Assembly (NCBI RefSeq): GCF_002082015.1
Contig: NZ_CP015109.1
Span: forward strand, 2,633,001 to 2,697,000
DNA: 64,000 nucleotides
Source of the DNA: Sporosarcina ureae
GTDB lineage: Bacteria; Bacillota; Bacilli; Bacillales_A; Planococcaceae
Direction of reading: 5' to 3'
Of the stretch, positions 1-7,924 are shown one piece after another. A program made the position numbers and the translations under genes. Positions within the stretch are counted from its first letter, which is position 1; each line of letters opens with the position of its first letter. The notes beneath the pieces were generated by a model, which saw only the letters and a list, made by a program, of their open reading frames with translations, was not told where the DNA came from and searched no databases.

Positions 1-887
1 TGAACGGACTCAGTAAAGTGTCAGATAGTATTCAGGCGATTGATTATGCCATCAAGAAACAAGTCGATGTAATCAATATGAGTTACGGAAGTAGCACGTC
101 TTCTCAATTGGAAGAAAAAGCAATTCTGCGTGCGGTTGAAGCGGGGATCACGGTTGTATCGTCTGCAGGGAATGATGCGACAAAAGGAAATTTGATCATG
201 TATCCTGCATCGTACCCTTCCGTCATTTCAGTTGGTGCAACAGATAGAGATCATCAGCGCGCTTCCTTTTCAAACTATAACTCTCACGTTAACTTAGTCG
301 CTCCAGGCGCGGCAATCTACACGACTACTCTTTCGAATGGTTATAAGTCAGTCAGTGGAACGTCTTTTTCCGGACCTATCGTGGCAGGTGCAACGGCTTT
401 GGTAAAATCATTGAAGCCTGAAGCAACGCCCGTTGAAGTCAGACAGTTATTGGAAGTAACCGCGACAGACTTAGGCGCACCGGGTAAAGATATTTATTTT
501 GGCGCAGGTGTAGTAAATTTAGAGAAACTGAGCCATGCATTGCCGGCTGTTTCTACATCCATTCCGCCAAATGAGTTCAAGGGCGATTTTCCAGAACTGA
601 ATGCACAACCGAGTAAAGTATTCAAGATCAAATTTACTAGCGATTTGCAACTTGGAAAAGACTATGCTCGACATATTTATATTACGCGTTCGCCAAATAG
701 CACAGAACGTATTGAAAGCTTTACAGCGAAAGTGAATTTTGAAGATCATACGCAATTATTCATTACCCCCACTACAGACTGGCAACCTGGAGTTCATTAT
801 TTACGCGTAGATCAAGGGTTGCAGAATGAAAAGGGCGTGGCAATGAAAAAATCATTTGCCGTGAAGTTTACGGTATCGCCTCGCTAA
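1..887 (+). CDS. Subtilisin-like serine protease (S8), C-terminal part, 5' truncated by window edge
   Basis: The reading frame is open from the left edge, so the N-terminus, including the catalytic Asp and His, lies outside the window. What is visible is the end of a peptidase S8 domain: SSAGND carries the oxyanion-hole Asn, and GTSFSGPIVAGA carries the catalytic Ser in the GTSxxxP context. About 100 residues follow that resemble an SbsA-type Ig-like domain (FKIKFTSDL, then HIYITRS, ending in FAVKFTV). The same kind of module occurs in several exported proteins at 31-47 kb, so this protease probably belongs to the same exported group. It is likely secreted, but the signal peptide cannot be seen. 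A strong bidirectional hairpin follows the stop codon. Confidence 0.9.
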   Translation, partial: NGLSKVSDSIQAIDYAIKKQVDVINMSYGSSTSSQLEEKAILRAVEAGITVVSSAGNDATKGNLIMYPASYPSVISVGATDRDHQRASFSNYNSHVNLVAPGAAIYTTTLSNGYKSVSGTSFSGPIVAGATALVKSLKPEATPVEVRQLLEVTATDLGAPGKDIYFGAGVVNLEKLSHALPAVSTSIPPNEFKGDFPELNAQPSKVFKIKFTSDLQLGKDYARHIYITRSPNSTERIESFTAKVNFEDHTQLFITPTTDWQPGVHYLRVDQGLQNEKGVAMKKSFAVKFTVSPR

Positions 888-899
888 TTCCATATAATC

Positions 900-949
900 A
901 AAAAGAGCTATTGCGATGAGTCATAGAGACTTCCGCAATAGCTCTTTCT
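900..949. terminator. Bidirectional rho-independent terminator
   Basis: AAAGAGCTATTGCG pairs perfectly with CGCAATAGCTCTTT across an 18-nt loop. An A-run precedes it and a T-run follows, so it can serve both the protease (plus) and thiY (minus), which converge here. Confidence 0.9.
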
Positions 950-954
950 GTATA

Positions 955-1995
955 TTAGTTCGTTATTTTAGAAAACATTTCACCTGTGCTGACGTCTAGG
1001 ATCATATCGTCTACTTCAGGTTTCGTCTTGATCAATTCCATTTCATGTAGCCAGTCCCGCACTTCTTCCCAAGATGTTTCATTAAGCGTACCAAATGCTT
1101 CACCGTCTGTATCCATTTTTGGCAATAATACATTCAGACTTTCGGTTTCAATTGCTTTGTCTAACGGGAAGTTCGCTTGATCTTGGTTGTTTAGCAAGAG
1201 GTCAAGAGCTTCTTCGGGCTGTTCTTTCATAAATTCATAACCTTTTTGCGCTGCCCGCCAGAAAGCCTGGATTGCGTCTTGTTCTTTGTCCCATGTATCA
1301 TCACTCGTCAACAATACGATTTCACTATAATTCGGCACGCCATAGTCTACTGGATTAAAGTAGCGTGTCTTGAAGCCTTTCGAGCTCATGACAGGCACTT
1401 CGTGGTTAATAAACGTTCCGGTCACGGCATCCACACGTTTTGAAACGAGTGAAGATTCCAATTCAAATCCAACGTCGATCATATTCACTTTGTCATAATC
1501 GCCGCCATCATTCGTAACCATCGTTTTAATCAGAGATTCGTTTAGTGGAATCCCTGGATAGCCAATTGTTTTGCCTTCAAGATCTTTAGGTGATTGAATC
1601 GAACTTTCCTCTAGCATGACGGTGTAATTTAGTGGCTCTCGTACAATGGAAGCGATGGCTTTAATTGGAATGCCCTCGTTTGCTTGCGCTAAAATGACAT
1701 CCGGTTGGTAATACAGTCCAAGAGTCACTTTTCCTGCTGCGGTCAAGTTCATTGGGTCAGTCGGATTGGCAGGAAATTGTATGTCCACTTCCACGTTCTC
1801 TTCATTGAAATAGCCTTTTTCCTGAGCTACATAAATATAGCTATGTACTGCATTCGGATACCAGTCGAGCATGATGCTGACTTTTTTCATTTCATTGTTC
1901 GGTGTCTCTTCGTCGGCTACGGGAGTCTTATCAGTATTGCACCCAGCTAGCAGTACAAGAAGAAAAGTGATGCTTAGAAACAGACGTTTTTTCAT
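955..1995 (-). CDS. thiY: Thiamine-precursor ABC transporter substrate-binding lipoprotein (ThiY/NMT1-THI5 family)
   Basis: This is an extracellular lipid-anchored binding protein of the NMT1/THI5-like family, which captures thiamine pyrimidine precursors such as formylaminopyrimidine or HMP. The start is ATG at 1995, because GGAGG lies 7 nt upstream and the following residues form a lipoprotein signal (KKRLFLSITFLLVLLAGC) with lipobox LAGC. The mature protein has the typical DWYPNAVHSYIYVAQEKGYF opening of the family. About 346 residues is normal length. The start overlaps the stop of thiX by ATGA, so translation is coupled. The upstream TPP riboswitch makes a thiamine-related substrate very likely; which pyrimidine is bound cannot be read from the sequence. 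Confidence 0.88.
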   Translation of the reverse strand: MKKRLFLSITFLLVLLAGCNTDKTPVADEETPNNEMKKVSIMLDWYPNAVHSYIYVAQEKGYFNEENVEVDIQFPANPTDPMNLTAAGKVTLGLYYQPDVILAQANEGIPIKAIASIVREPLNYTVMLEESSIQSPKDLEGKTIGYPGIPLNESLIKTMVTNDGGDYDKVNMIDVGFELESSLVSKRVDAVTGTFINHEVPVMSSKGFKTRYFNPVDYGVPNYSEIVLLTSDDTWDKEQDAIQAFWRAAQKGYEFMKEQPEEALDLLLNNQDQANFPLDKAIETESLNVLLPKMDTDGEAFGTLNETSWEEVRDWLHEMELIKTKPEVDDMILDVSTGEMFSKITN

Positions 1996-2744
1996 TGGTG
2001 ATTCCTCCATTGTAAAAAATGTTTTTCCAATATGACGATGAGTAGAAAAAAGACAATGCCTACCGCAGAAAGCAAGACGATCGGTGCGAATACAGCAGCA
2101 CTGTCAAATTGCGTCATCATTCTTCTGCTAAAATATCCAAGTCCTGCCTGAGCCCCTAGCCATTCCCCAATGGCCGCACCGATCACGCTCAGTGTTACTG
2201 CCACTTTGAGTCCAGAGAAGAAAGATGGCAAAGCGGAAGGGAGGTCTAATTTATAGAAAATGTCTTTTGCGGATGCACCCATTGTTCGCATTAATTCCCG
2301 TAAGTTTTTATCTGACGAGCGTAAGCCGTCGAACACGCTGACGGTAATCGGGAAAAATGTGATGAGTACGGTGACCGCAACTTTACTCCAAATGCTGTAG
2401 CCGAACCATAAAACGAAGATCGGTGCGAGCGCAATGATGGGAATCGTTTGCGACGCGATTAGGATAGGGTAAAACGCCTGCTCGATCGGCTTCTTACTAT
2501 ACATCGCAATCGCCAGTGTGGATCCGATTAGGATTGAAATCGATAATCCAATGAAAATGGTTAAAGCTGTCGGAGGTAAATGGTGGATAAACAGCTCCGT
2601 TTTCAGCTCCCATAATCGAATTAAAATCGCTGAAGGAGACGGGAAGAGAAAGCTTTTGTCGTAAAGACGAGCGCTAATCTCCCATACACCGAGTAAGATC
2701 GCAACGAAAAGTATAGACCAACTATACGAAGTGATCTTCTTCAT
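1992..2744 (-). CDS. thiX: ABC transporter permease for thiamine precursor (ThiX)
   Basis: A 250-residue inner-membrane permease of the BPD_transp_1 (SsuC/TauC-like) type with about six membrane segments. The EAA-loop region is near residues 150-175 (LRELMRTMGASAKDIFYKLDLPSALPSFFSGLKVAV), where it would contact the ATPase. Both ends overlap their neighbours by ATGA, giving a tight thiZ-thiX-thiY operon under the TPP riboswitch. Family members also import sulfonates or nitrate; the riboswitch and the THI5-like binding protein are what point to thiamine precursors. Confidence 0.85.
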   Translation of the reverse strand: MKKITSYSWSILFVAILLGVWEISARLYDKSFLFPSPSAILIRLWELKTELFIHHLPPTALTIFIGLSISILIGSTLAIAMYSKKPIEQAFYPILIASQTIPIIALAPIFVLWFGYSIWSKVAVTVLITFFPITVSVFDGLRSSDKNLRELMRTMGASAKDIFYKLDLPSALPSFFSGLKVAVTLSVIGAAIGEWLGAQAGLGYFSRRMMTQFDSAAVFAPIVLLSAVGIVFFLLIVILEKHFLQWRNHQ

Positions 2745-3511
2745 AGTCGTGCCCCCGAACGAAGCTCACTAATAAGTTGCTCTTTCAGTTTTATCAGCTC
2801 GGGCCGTGCCAAGTCCCACATAGTGCGTGGTCGGCTAAGAGGCACGATGATTTCGCGAATCGTCTGTACCGGTTTGTCAGCGAGTACAAAGATGCGATCG
2901 GATAGGAATAAAGCTTCGTCGATATCATGCGTGATGAACACGATCGTTTTATCGAGCTTTTGCCATTGATCCATCAGCCATTCTTGCATGGTTAGCCGTG
3001 TGATCGCATCGAGCGCGCTAAATGGCTCATCCAGTAATAAAATATTGGAGCCGGTCAAGATCGTTCGCAAAAAAGAAACCCGTTGTCGCATCCCGCCTGA
3101 TAAATTCCCAGGATAAGCGTTTTCTTCGCCTGCAAGTCCGAAGTCAGCGAGGAGTTGAATGATCTGATTGGCAGACGGTTTACCGCCTTGAAGTTCTAAC
3201 GGTAGTCGGACGTTTTCAAGAATCGTTCGCCAAGGCATAAGTAAGTCTTGCTGCGGCATATAGCCGACTTTGCCTAATCGCTTCGTCGTCACTTCTCCGT
3301 TCAATGAAATCTCCCCATTGTCGGGATTCTCAAGACCGGTGACCAGTCGGAATAACGTGCTTTTTCCGTACCCGCTCGGTCCAATGATGCTGACGAATTC
3401 GCCTTCATTTACATGCCAGTCGACTTGATCAAAAATCGCGGTTGGTTTTGAAGCATTGGTTGCTTGATAATGAAAAGATACATTTGTGAACTCTAAAACT
3501 TTAGTAGTCAT
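2741..3511 (-). CDS. thiZ: ABC transporter ATPase for thiamine precursor (ThiZ)
   Basis: The nucleotide-binding subunit of the importer. Walker A is GPSGYGKST, the Q-loop is YMPQQDLLMPW, the signature is LSGGMRQRV, Walker B is ILLLDEPFSALD, and the switch His lies in FITHDIDEA. The frame is open further upstream into the leader, but those codons overlap the riboswitch expression platform. I therefore place the start at ATG 3511 (MTTKVLEFTNVSF), which has a GAAGTGG element upstream; ATG 3529 is an alternative. It is first in the operon and directly downstream of the TPP riboswitch and its attenuator. Confidence 0.87.
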   Translation of the reverse strand: MTTKVLEFTNVSFHYQATNASKPTAIFDQVDWHVNEGEFVSIIGPSGYGKSTLFRLVTGLENPDNGEISLNGEVTTKRLGKVGYMPQQDLLMPWRTILENVRLPLELQGGKPSANQIIQLLADFGLAGEENAYPGNLSGGMRQRVSFLRTILTGSNILLLDEPFSALDAITRLTMQEWLMDQWQKLDKTIVFITHDIDEALFLSDRIFVLADKPVQTIREIIVPLSRPRTMWDLARPELIKLKEQLISELRSGARL

Positions 3512-3549
3512 ATGGTTACCACTTCTCATTTCTTCAAAAAAATATACAC

Positions 3550-3580
3550 AAAAAAACCCCTTCTCTGTTCGAAGCGGTTG
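3550..3580 (-). terminator. Attenuator hairpin of the TPP riboswitch
   Basis: On the minus strand AACCGCTTC pairs with GAAGGGGTT (one G-G mismatch) and is followed by a run of T. It lies between the TPP aptamer and the thiZ start, as expected of a transcription terminator formed when TPP is bound. Confidence 0.7.
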
Positions 3581-3608
3581 CATAGTTCGGCCTAAATCCG
3601 TCATATGT

Positions 3609-3690
3609 CCACTTCCCTCCGCTAGCATTATCTAGAGCAGGTTCAAGGGTTAAGGCGTACGCCTCTCTCAGCAAAAGCACCCCTAGTGTT
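3609..3690 (-). promoter_or_regulatory. TPP (THI-box) riboswitch aptamer
   Basis: On the minus strand the conserved THI-box blocks appear in order: ACTAGGGGTGC, GCTGAGAGA, ACCCTTGAACCTG, CTAGATAATGCTAGCG, and a closing GGAGGGAAGTGG. The first and last blocks pair as helix P1. It precedes thiZXY and should switch the operon off when thiamine pyrophosphate is abundant. Confidence 0.95.
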
Positions 3691-3707
3691 GTTCCTTCTC
3701 TTATCGT

Positions 3708-3737
3708 TACATAGACTAGTAAAGTAGTCAATGTCAA
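3708..3737 (-). promoter_or_regulatory. Probable sigma-A promoter of thiZXY
   Basis: On the minus strand TTGACA (3732-3737) and TATGTA (3708-3713) are separated by 18 bp, just upstream of the TPP aptamer. Confidence 0.6.
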
Positions 3738-3754
3738 TTTAGTAAATATTCTAA

Positions 3755-4047
3755 GAGGCTGGGACATAACTATCTCACCCCCGTTTCCCTGCACTCCGAA
3801 AGGCACGCTTTCCGAGGGGCGTGGCTTGAGCCAAGCGAACAACGTAGGGTTCGCTTTGCCGTATTTCTGTGTACTTTGCAGAAATTAAGGCACCTGTCCA
3901 AGGTCTCAAGACGCACGCTGATCACTCAGGAGTCGGCCTTTCTCCGTTCCGGTACACTTTATACTCTAAAAAAATATTTACTGATAAGAACAGAAAAAAA
4001 GCGTAAAGGACATTCCCCTTACGTTTTTTCTATTCTGTCCCAATCTC
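3755..4047. repeat. Structured intergenic element bounded by an imperfect inverted repeat
   Basis: GAGGCTGGGACA (3755-3766) and TGTCCCAATCTC (4036-4047) can pair as complementary ends. Inside are two perfect hairpins, AAGCGAAC/GTTCGCTT (3833-3856) and ATTTCTG/CAGAAAT (3863-3885), an imperfect one around 3797-3814, and a terminator-like stem near the right end. No convincing reading frame fills it. GAGGCTGGGACA-type ends are, from memory, common in intergenic repeats of Bacillales, but I cannot name a family. It occupies most of the gap between thiZ and the TetR gene. Confidence 0.55.
3994..4029. terminator. Terminator-like hairpin inside the intergenic element
   Basis: CGTAAAGG and CCCTTACG pair with one mismatch. 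An A-run lies on the left and TTTTTT on the right, so it could work in both directions. Confidence 0.6.
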
Positions 4048-4067
4048 ATTACGAATCAGCAATCCTG

Positions 4068-4096
4068 TTGCATTTACTGGATAACCTATGTAATAT
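4068..4096 (+). promoter_or_regulatory. Probable promoter of the TetR-YhgE operon
   Basis: TTGCAT (4068-4073) and TAATAT (4091-4096) are 17 bp apart. An overlapping TATAAT at 4094-4099 is also present. The candidate operator lies just downstream. Confidence 0.45.
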
Positions 4097-4107
4097 AATG
4101 ACTAACA

Positions 4108-4128
4108 GACCGGAATGGTATTCTGGTC
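4108..4128. promoter_or_regulatory. Candidate TetR-family operator (inverted repeat)
   Basis: The left arm GACCGGAAT (4108-4116) and right arm ATTCTGGTC (4120-4128) are complementary at 8 of 9 positions across a 3-bp centre. It sits between the promoter and the TetR start codon, the usual place for autorepression. Confidence 0.65.
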
Positions 4129-4152
4129 ACTTTTTTTGAAGGAAGTGTCATA

Positions 4153-4722
4153 ATGGATCGCAGAGAAGAAATTATGTTGGCGGCTGAAAAATCATTTTCC
4201 ATGTTTGGTTATAAAGCAACCACGATGGATCAAGTAGCGAAGATTGCGAACGTGGGAAAGGGCACAATCTATACATTTTTCTCGAATAAAGAAGAGTTAT
4301 TTCATTCGATTGTTTGGAAAATGGTTGAAGAAATGAAAGACCTCTCTGAGCGCACAGCTAAGGAAGGTGCGTCTTTTCAAGAGAATGCTCATGCGCGTAT
4401 TATGCAGTTGCTGAAATTTCGCGAAACGCATCAGTTATTCATTAAATTGATTGAAGAAGAAAAAGAATTGCGTACACCTGCTGTGGGTGATGTGTTAACT
4501 ACTATAGAGAAGGAAATAGTGAAATTCATTGCTGGGAAAATTGAACGAGGCGTCGCAAAAGGTGAACTGAAGCCATGTAACAGCGAGCTGATTGCGTATC
4601 TTTTATTCAAATCTTATGTAGCGCTAGTTAATGATTGGTCAAAAACGCATGATGAACAATTGACAGAAGAACAAATCACGGACGTTTTGAACGATACGAT
4701 CTTCTCTAGTTTGTTAGTGTGA
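4153..4722 (+). CDS. TetR/AcrR family transcriptional regulator (YhgD-like)
   Basis: A 189-residue DNA-binding repressor. The N-terminal TetR helix-turn-helix is clear (AAEKSFSMFGYKATTMDQVA, then VGKGTIYTFFSNKEELF, residues about 8-50), and the C-terminal ligand/dimer domain is less conserved. The start is ATG 4153 with GGAAG upstream. It is 39 bp from a YhgE/Pip-type gene, as in the yhgD-yhgE arrangement of Bacillus subtilis, and probably controls it. A near-perfect 21-bp palindrome upstream is a likely operator, implying autoregulation. The inducer is unknown. Confidence 0.87.
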   Translation: MDRREEIMLAAEKSFSMFGYKATTMDQVAKIANVGKGTIYTFFSNKEELFHSIVWKMVEEMKDLSERTAKEGASFQENAHARIMQLLKFRETHQLFIKLIEEEKELRTPAVGDVLTTIEKEIVKFIAGKIERGVAKGELKPCNSELIAYLLFKSYVALVNDWSKTHDEQLTEEQITDVLNDTIFSSLLV

Positions 4723-4761
4723 TGTGCGGATGACGGAATATAGAGTGAGGGTTTATGTGAA

Positions 4762-7700
4762 ATGAATAAAATTTGGTTTATAGTCAGACGGGATCTTCGG
4801 AATATTTTCAAAAATAAAGCAGCCATCATTGTCATTGCGGCCATTGCGTTTCTTCCTTCCCTTTATGCTTGGATGAACATCCTCGCTTCGTGGGACCCAT
4901 ATTCCAATACGAAAGGCGTAGAAGTCGCAATCGTCAGTGAAGACGTAGGGGCGAAAATCGAAGACAAAGAATTCAATGTCGGAGATGAAGTGATTGTCTC
5001 GCTGACCCATAACGATGATCTCGGCTGGCAGTTCGTAACGAAAGATGAAGCGTTGACAGGCGTGAAGCACGGGGATTATTATGCTGCAATCATCATTCCA
5101 GAAGATTTCTCAGAGAATTTAAGCAGTGTCGTCACCGATGATATGAAGAAGCCGACATTGGATTACTATATCAATGAAAAGATCAATGCGATTTCTCCGA
5201 AAGTAGCAGGTAAAGGTGCATCTGCGATAGTAGAAAATATCGATAAAACATTCGTTGAACAAGCGAATGAAGCAGTCATCAAAGTATTCAATAATCTAGG
5301 TGTAGAACTGGAAGACAATCGCGGGAATATCGAAAAGCTAAGAGATTTAATTTATCGATTAGAATATGACATTCCAGATATTTATTCGAAACTGCAAATG
5401 GTGGATAAAGGATTAGATTTTGCAGATACTTCTATTGATCGCGTAGATGTCGTGCTTGACGACGTCAACGTAGTGCATGCCAATGCAAAAAAGTTAAATG
5501 CACGGTTGATTAGTAAGTTGCAGGAAAATGAAAAGACCGTAGATCACACATTGCGTGTCATCACCTCTAACTTGGAGAGTGCACAAACAGCATTCCGCAA
5601 AGTACCCGATTTGACAAGTGAGCTGTCAGGTAAAGGGGAAGACGTCGATCGTATTGTCGGTTCGCTACGTGATAAACAAGGCAAATTAGAAGATACGAAT
5701 GCACGACTAGATGATATTTACGATTATTTGAAAAAACAGGATCAGAATCTAAAAGACTCAACAAATATTAAAGACTTGCAAAGTTCCTTACATGATAGTG
5801 CTACAGATTTGAACCGTTTGAAAAAGAATTTGGAAACGATCATTTCCGATTTGCAGAGCGGTAAGAATCCAGCAACTGACTTGATAACGCAAACACAAGC
5901 GTTGTCCGATAAACTCGCTGAAGATATGGAGAAAATTAAAGGCAATTACGAAAATATATTATCTCCCCAAACTGAAAAGCTCATGAAGCAGTTGAATGAA
6001 CTTTCTACGAATATCACCAGCTTATTGGATCGCGGGACAGAAGTGAATACCCGTGCGCAGGAAGTCGTTCAAGGTTTGATCGATAAGCGGGAATCTATTG
6101 ATTTCAGTCAATATCAGGAACAACTCGACAGTATGTCTACCGCGATAGAAAGTCAGATTGGAAAAGTGGATTCGGTCATTTCCGTTTTAGAAGCTGCAGG
6201 CAAAGTGACTGGCAGTGACAAAATAATCGGTTTGCAACAGAGATTCGTCGCGTTACGCGATCAGTTATCCACGACTAAACAAGCGATTGATAAAGTGCAA
6301 GCCGCTATTAGTAAAGGAGAGAAGCCGAGCCTTGAGTTGTTAAATCAACTGTCAGGACAGCTACAGGCAAGTCAGCAAAAGATTGTCGATGCACGAAATC
6401 AATTTGATGCCAATAGCCAAAAAGCCATTGCAGATGCGATTCAACAATTACAAACTTTTGATGAAGGATTGCGCGACCGGTTCAATGAACTTCAAGCATC
6501 GAAGACGGAAATTGATGAAAAGCTTGCAGGGTTGCTAGAGACAGCAGAAGATCCTAAAGTTACGATTGGTGCTCTTCAAACGATGATTGACCGAATTGAT
6601 AATGGACTATCGGCAATCGGCTCCATTGATAGTGGATTAGCAGATCTTGAGAATTTCATAAATTCCGATAAGCTATCTGAGGAAATTGAACGAATCAAAA
6701 CGGTTCAAGACAGCCTATCATCTGCCAATTCATCCGTTGACGGCCTAGTTGATCGGATCAATGAATCGAAAGCAAACGGTAAAAAACATTTAGCTGAAGT
6801 CAATCGTGTATCCGGAGAATTGGATCGTTCGGTTGGTGAAGCGATCGATTTCGTCAACAGTGATTTGACGAGAAAGTATAAATCTGCGATGCGCGATGCA
6901 ACCAATGCGTTGTATGACGTGTCTGACGTACTAGATGAAGTAAATGGACGGATCCCGCGTCTTCGTACTGCGCTTGAAAAAGCTGAAGACGGGGTAGCGC
7001 TTGGGAAAAAAGATTTAGTGAAAGCACAGCAGCTCTTCCCGGAAGCTCGTGATGCTATTGAAATGATGGCAGAGAAAATCCGCAAGTTGGAAGACGAAGG
7101 AGACTTGGATAAATTATTGGATGTTCTCTCGACAGATCCAATAGGCGTCAGCAAGTTTCTCGCTGAACCGGTTGTCCTAAATGAAAATGCGCTATATCCA
7201 ATTCCCAACTACGGTTCAGCCATGAGCCCATTTTATACAACACTTTCATTGTGGGTCGGCGCATTACTCATGGTATCCACGCTGAAAGTCGACATCCGAG
7301 AAAAGTCACGATTCAAGAGTTACCAAACATATCTTGGACGGTTGATTATCTTTGCTGGAATAGGCACGGTCCAATCATTGATCGTCACGCTCGGCGAATT
7401 ATTCATCATGAATGTCTACGTCGTCAACAAGCTATCGTTTGTATTATTCGGTGTGCTGATCAGTGTCGTATTCGTTACCATCGTCTACACACTCGTTTCC
7501 GTACTTGGTAACACGGGTAAAGTGATCGCCATCGTATTGATGGTCATGCAACTCGGTGCATCAGGAGGGACATTCCCTATTCAAATGGCACCCGATTTCT
7601 TCCAACAGATTTCCGCATTTATGCCATTCACACATGCGATCACCTTATTGCGTGAATCGATCGGCGGAATTATCTGGGCTGTGGCACTAAAACAAATCCT

Positions 7701-7818
7701 CTATTTGTCCATTTACTTCGCGTTATCGCTTGTAGTGGGACTAGGATTAAAGAAATTCTTTAATAAATCGAGTGATAAGTTTATTGAGAAGGCGAAGGAA
7801 AGTAATATTGTGATGTGA
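4762..7818 (+). CDS. yhgE: YhgE/Pip family membrane protein with expanded coiled-coil ectodomain
   Basis: A 1018-residue protein with the YhgE/Pip layout. One membrane segment lies near residues 20-40 (AAIIVIAAIAFLPSLYAW), followed by the family's conserved N-terminal extracytoplasmic block (KGVEVAIVSEDVG, HGDYYAAIIIPEDF). A very long predicted helical/coiled-coil region follows (roughly 180-800, rich in Leu, Glu, Lys and Asp with no Cys). A C-terminal ABC-2-like bundle of about five or six helices (residues about 825-1005) closes the protein. B. subtilis YhgE is, from memory, near 775 residues, so the stalk looks enlarged. Relatives act as phage receptors or in ESX/T7-type secretion (Pip, YueB); the role here is not known. 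It is co-transcribed with the TetR gene and ends at a strong terminator. Confidence 0.85.
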   Translation: MNKIWFIVRRDLRNIFKNKAAIIVIAAIAFLPSLYAWMNILASWDPYSNTKGVEVAIVSEDVGAKIEDKEFNVGDEVIVSLTHNDDLGWQFVTKDEALTGVKHGDYYAAIIIPEDFSENLSSVVTDDMKKPTLDYYINEKINAISPKVAGKGASAIVENIDKTFVEQANEAVIKVFNNLGVELEDNRGNIEKLRDLIYRLEYDIPDIYSKLQMVDKGLDFADTSIDRVDVVLDDVNVVHANAKKLNARLISKLQENEKTVDHTLRVITSNLESAQTAFRKVPDLTSELSGKGEDVDRIVGSLRDKQGKLEDTNARLDDIYDYLKKQDQNLKDSTNIKDLQSSLHDSATDLNRLKKNLETIISDLQSGKNPATDLITQTQALSDKLAEDMEKIKGNYENILSPQTEKLMKQLNELSTNITSLLDRGTEVNTRAQEVVQGLIDKRESIDFSQYQEQLDSMSTAIESQIGKVDSVISVLEAAGKVTGSDKIIGLQQRFVALRDQLSTTKQAIDKVQAAISKGEKPSLELLNQLSGQLQASQQKIVDARNQFDANSQKAIADAIQQLQTFDEGLRDRFNELQASKTEIDEKLAGLLETAEDPKVTIGALQTMIDRIDNGLSAIGSIDSGLADLENFINSDKLSEEIERIKTVQDSLSSANSSVDGLVDRINESKANGKKHLAEVNRVSGELDRSVGEAIDFVNSDLTRKYKSAMRDATNALYDVSDVLDEVNGRIPRLRTALEKAEDGVALGKKDLVKAQQLFPEARDAIEMMAEKIRKLEDEGDLDKLLDVLSTDPIGVSKFLAEPVVLNENALYPIPNYGSAMSPFYTTLSLWVGALLMVSTLKVDIREKSRFKSYQTYLGRLIIFAGIGTVQSLIVTLGELFIMNVYVVNKLSFVLFGVLISVVFVTIVYTLVSVLGNTGKVIAIVLMVMQLGASGGTFPIQMAPDFFQQISAFMPFTHAITLLRESIGGIIWAVALKQILYLSIYFALSLVVGLGLKKFFNKSSDKFIEKAKESNIVM

Positions 7819-7826
7819 TGGAAATA

Positions 7827-7870
7827 GACTGTACAGAAAGTGATTTTACTAGCTTTTTGTACAGTCCTTT
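7827..7870 (+). terminator. Rho-independent terminator after yhgE
   Basis: GACTGTACAGAAAG pairs with CTTTTTGTACAGTC (13 of 14), followed by CTTTT. Confidence 0.85.
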
Positions 7871-7924
7871 TATGTGTAATTAGATTTAGAGCTCTCAATT
7901 ATATGATTTTTTGAGGCTACTACA

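Noticed and set aside
2741..3628. Longer thiZ starting at 3628
   Set aside because: That start overlaps the TPP aptamer and the attenuator; the family N-terminus begins at ATG 3511.
6705..7208. 167-codon minus-strand frame inside yhgE
   Set aside because: A shadow frame of a strongly supported gene; Ser/Arg-rich with no start signal.
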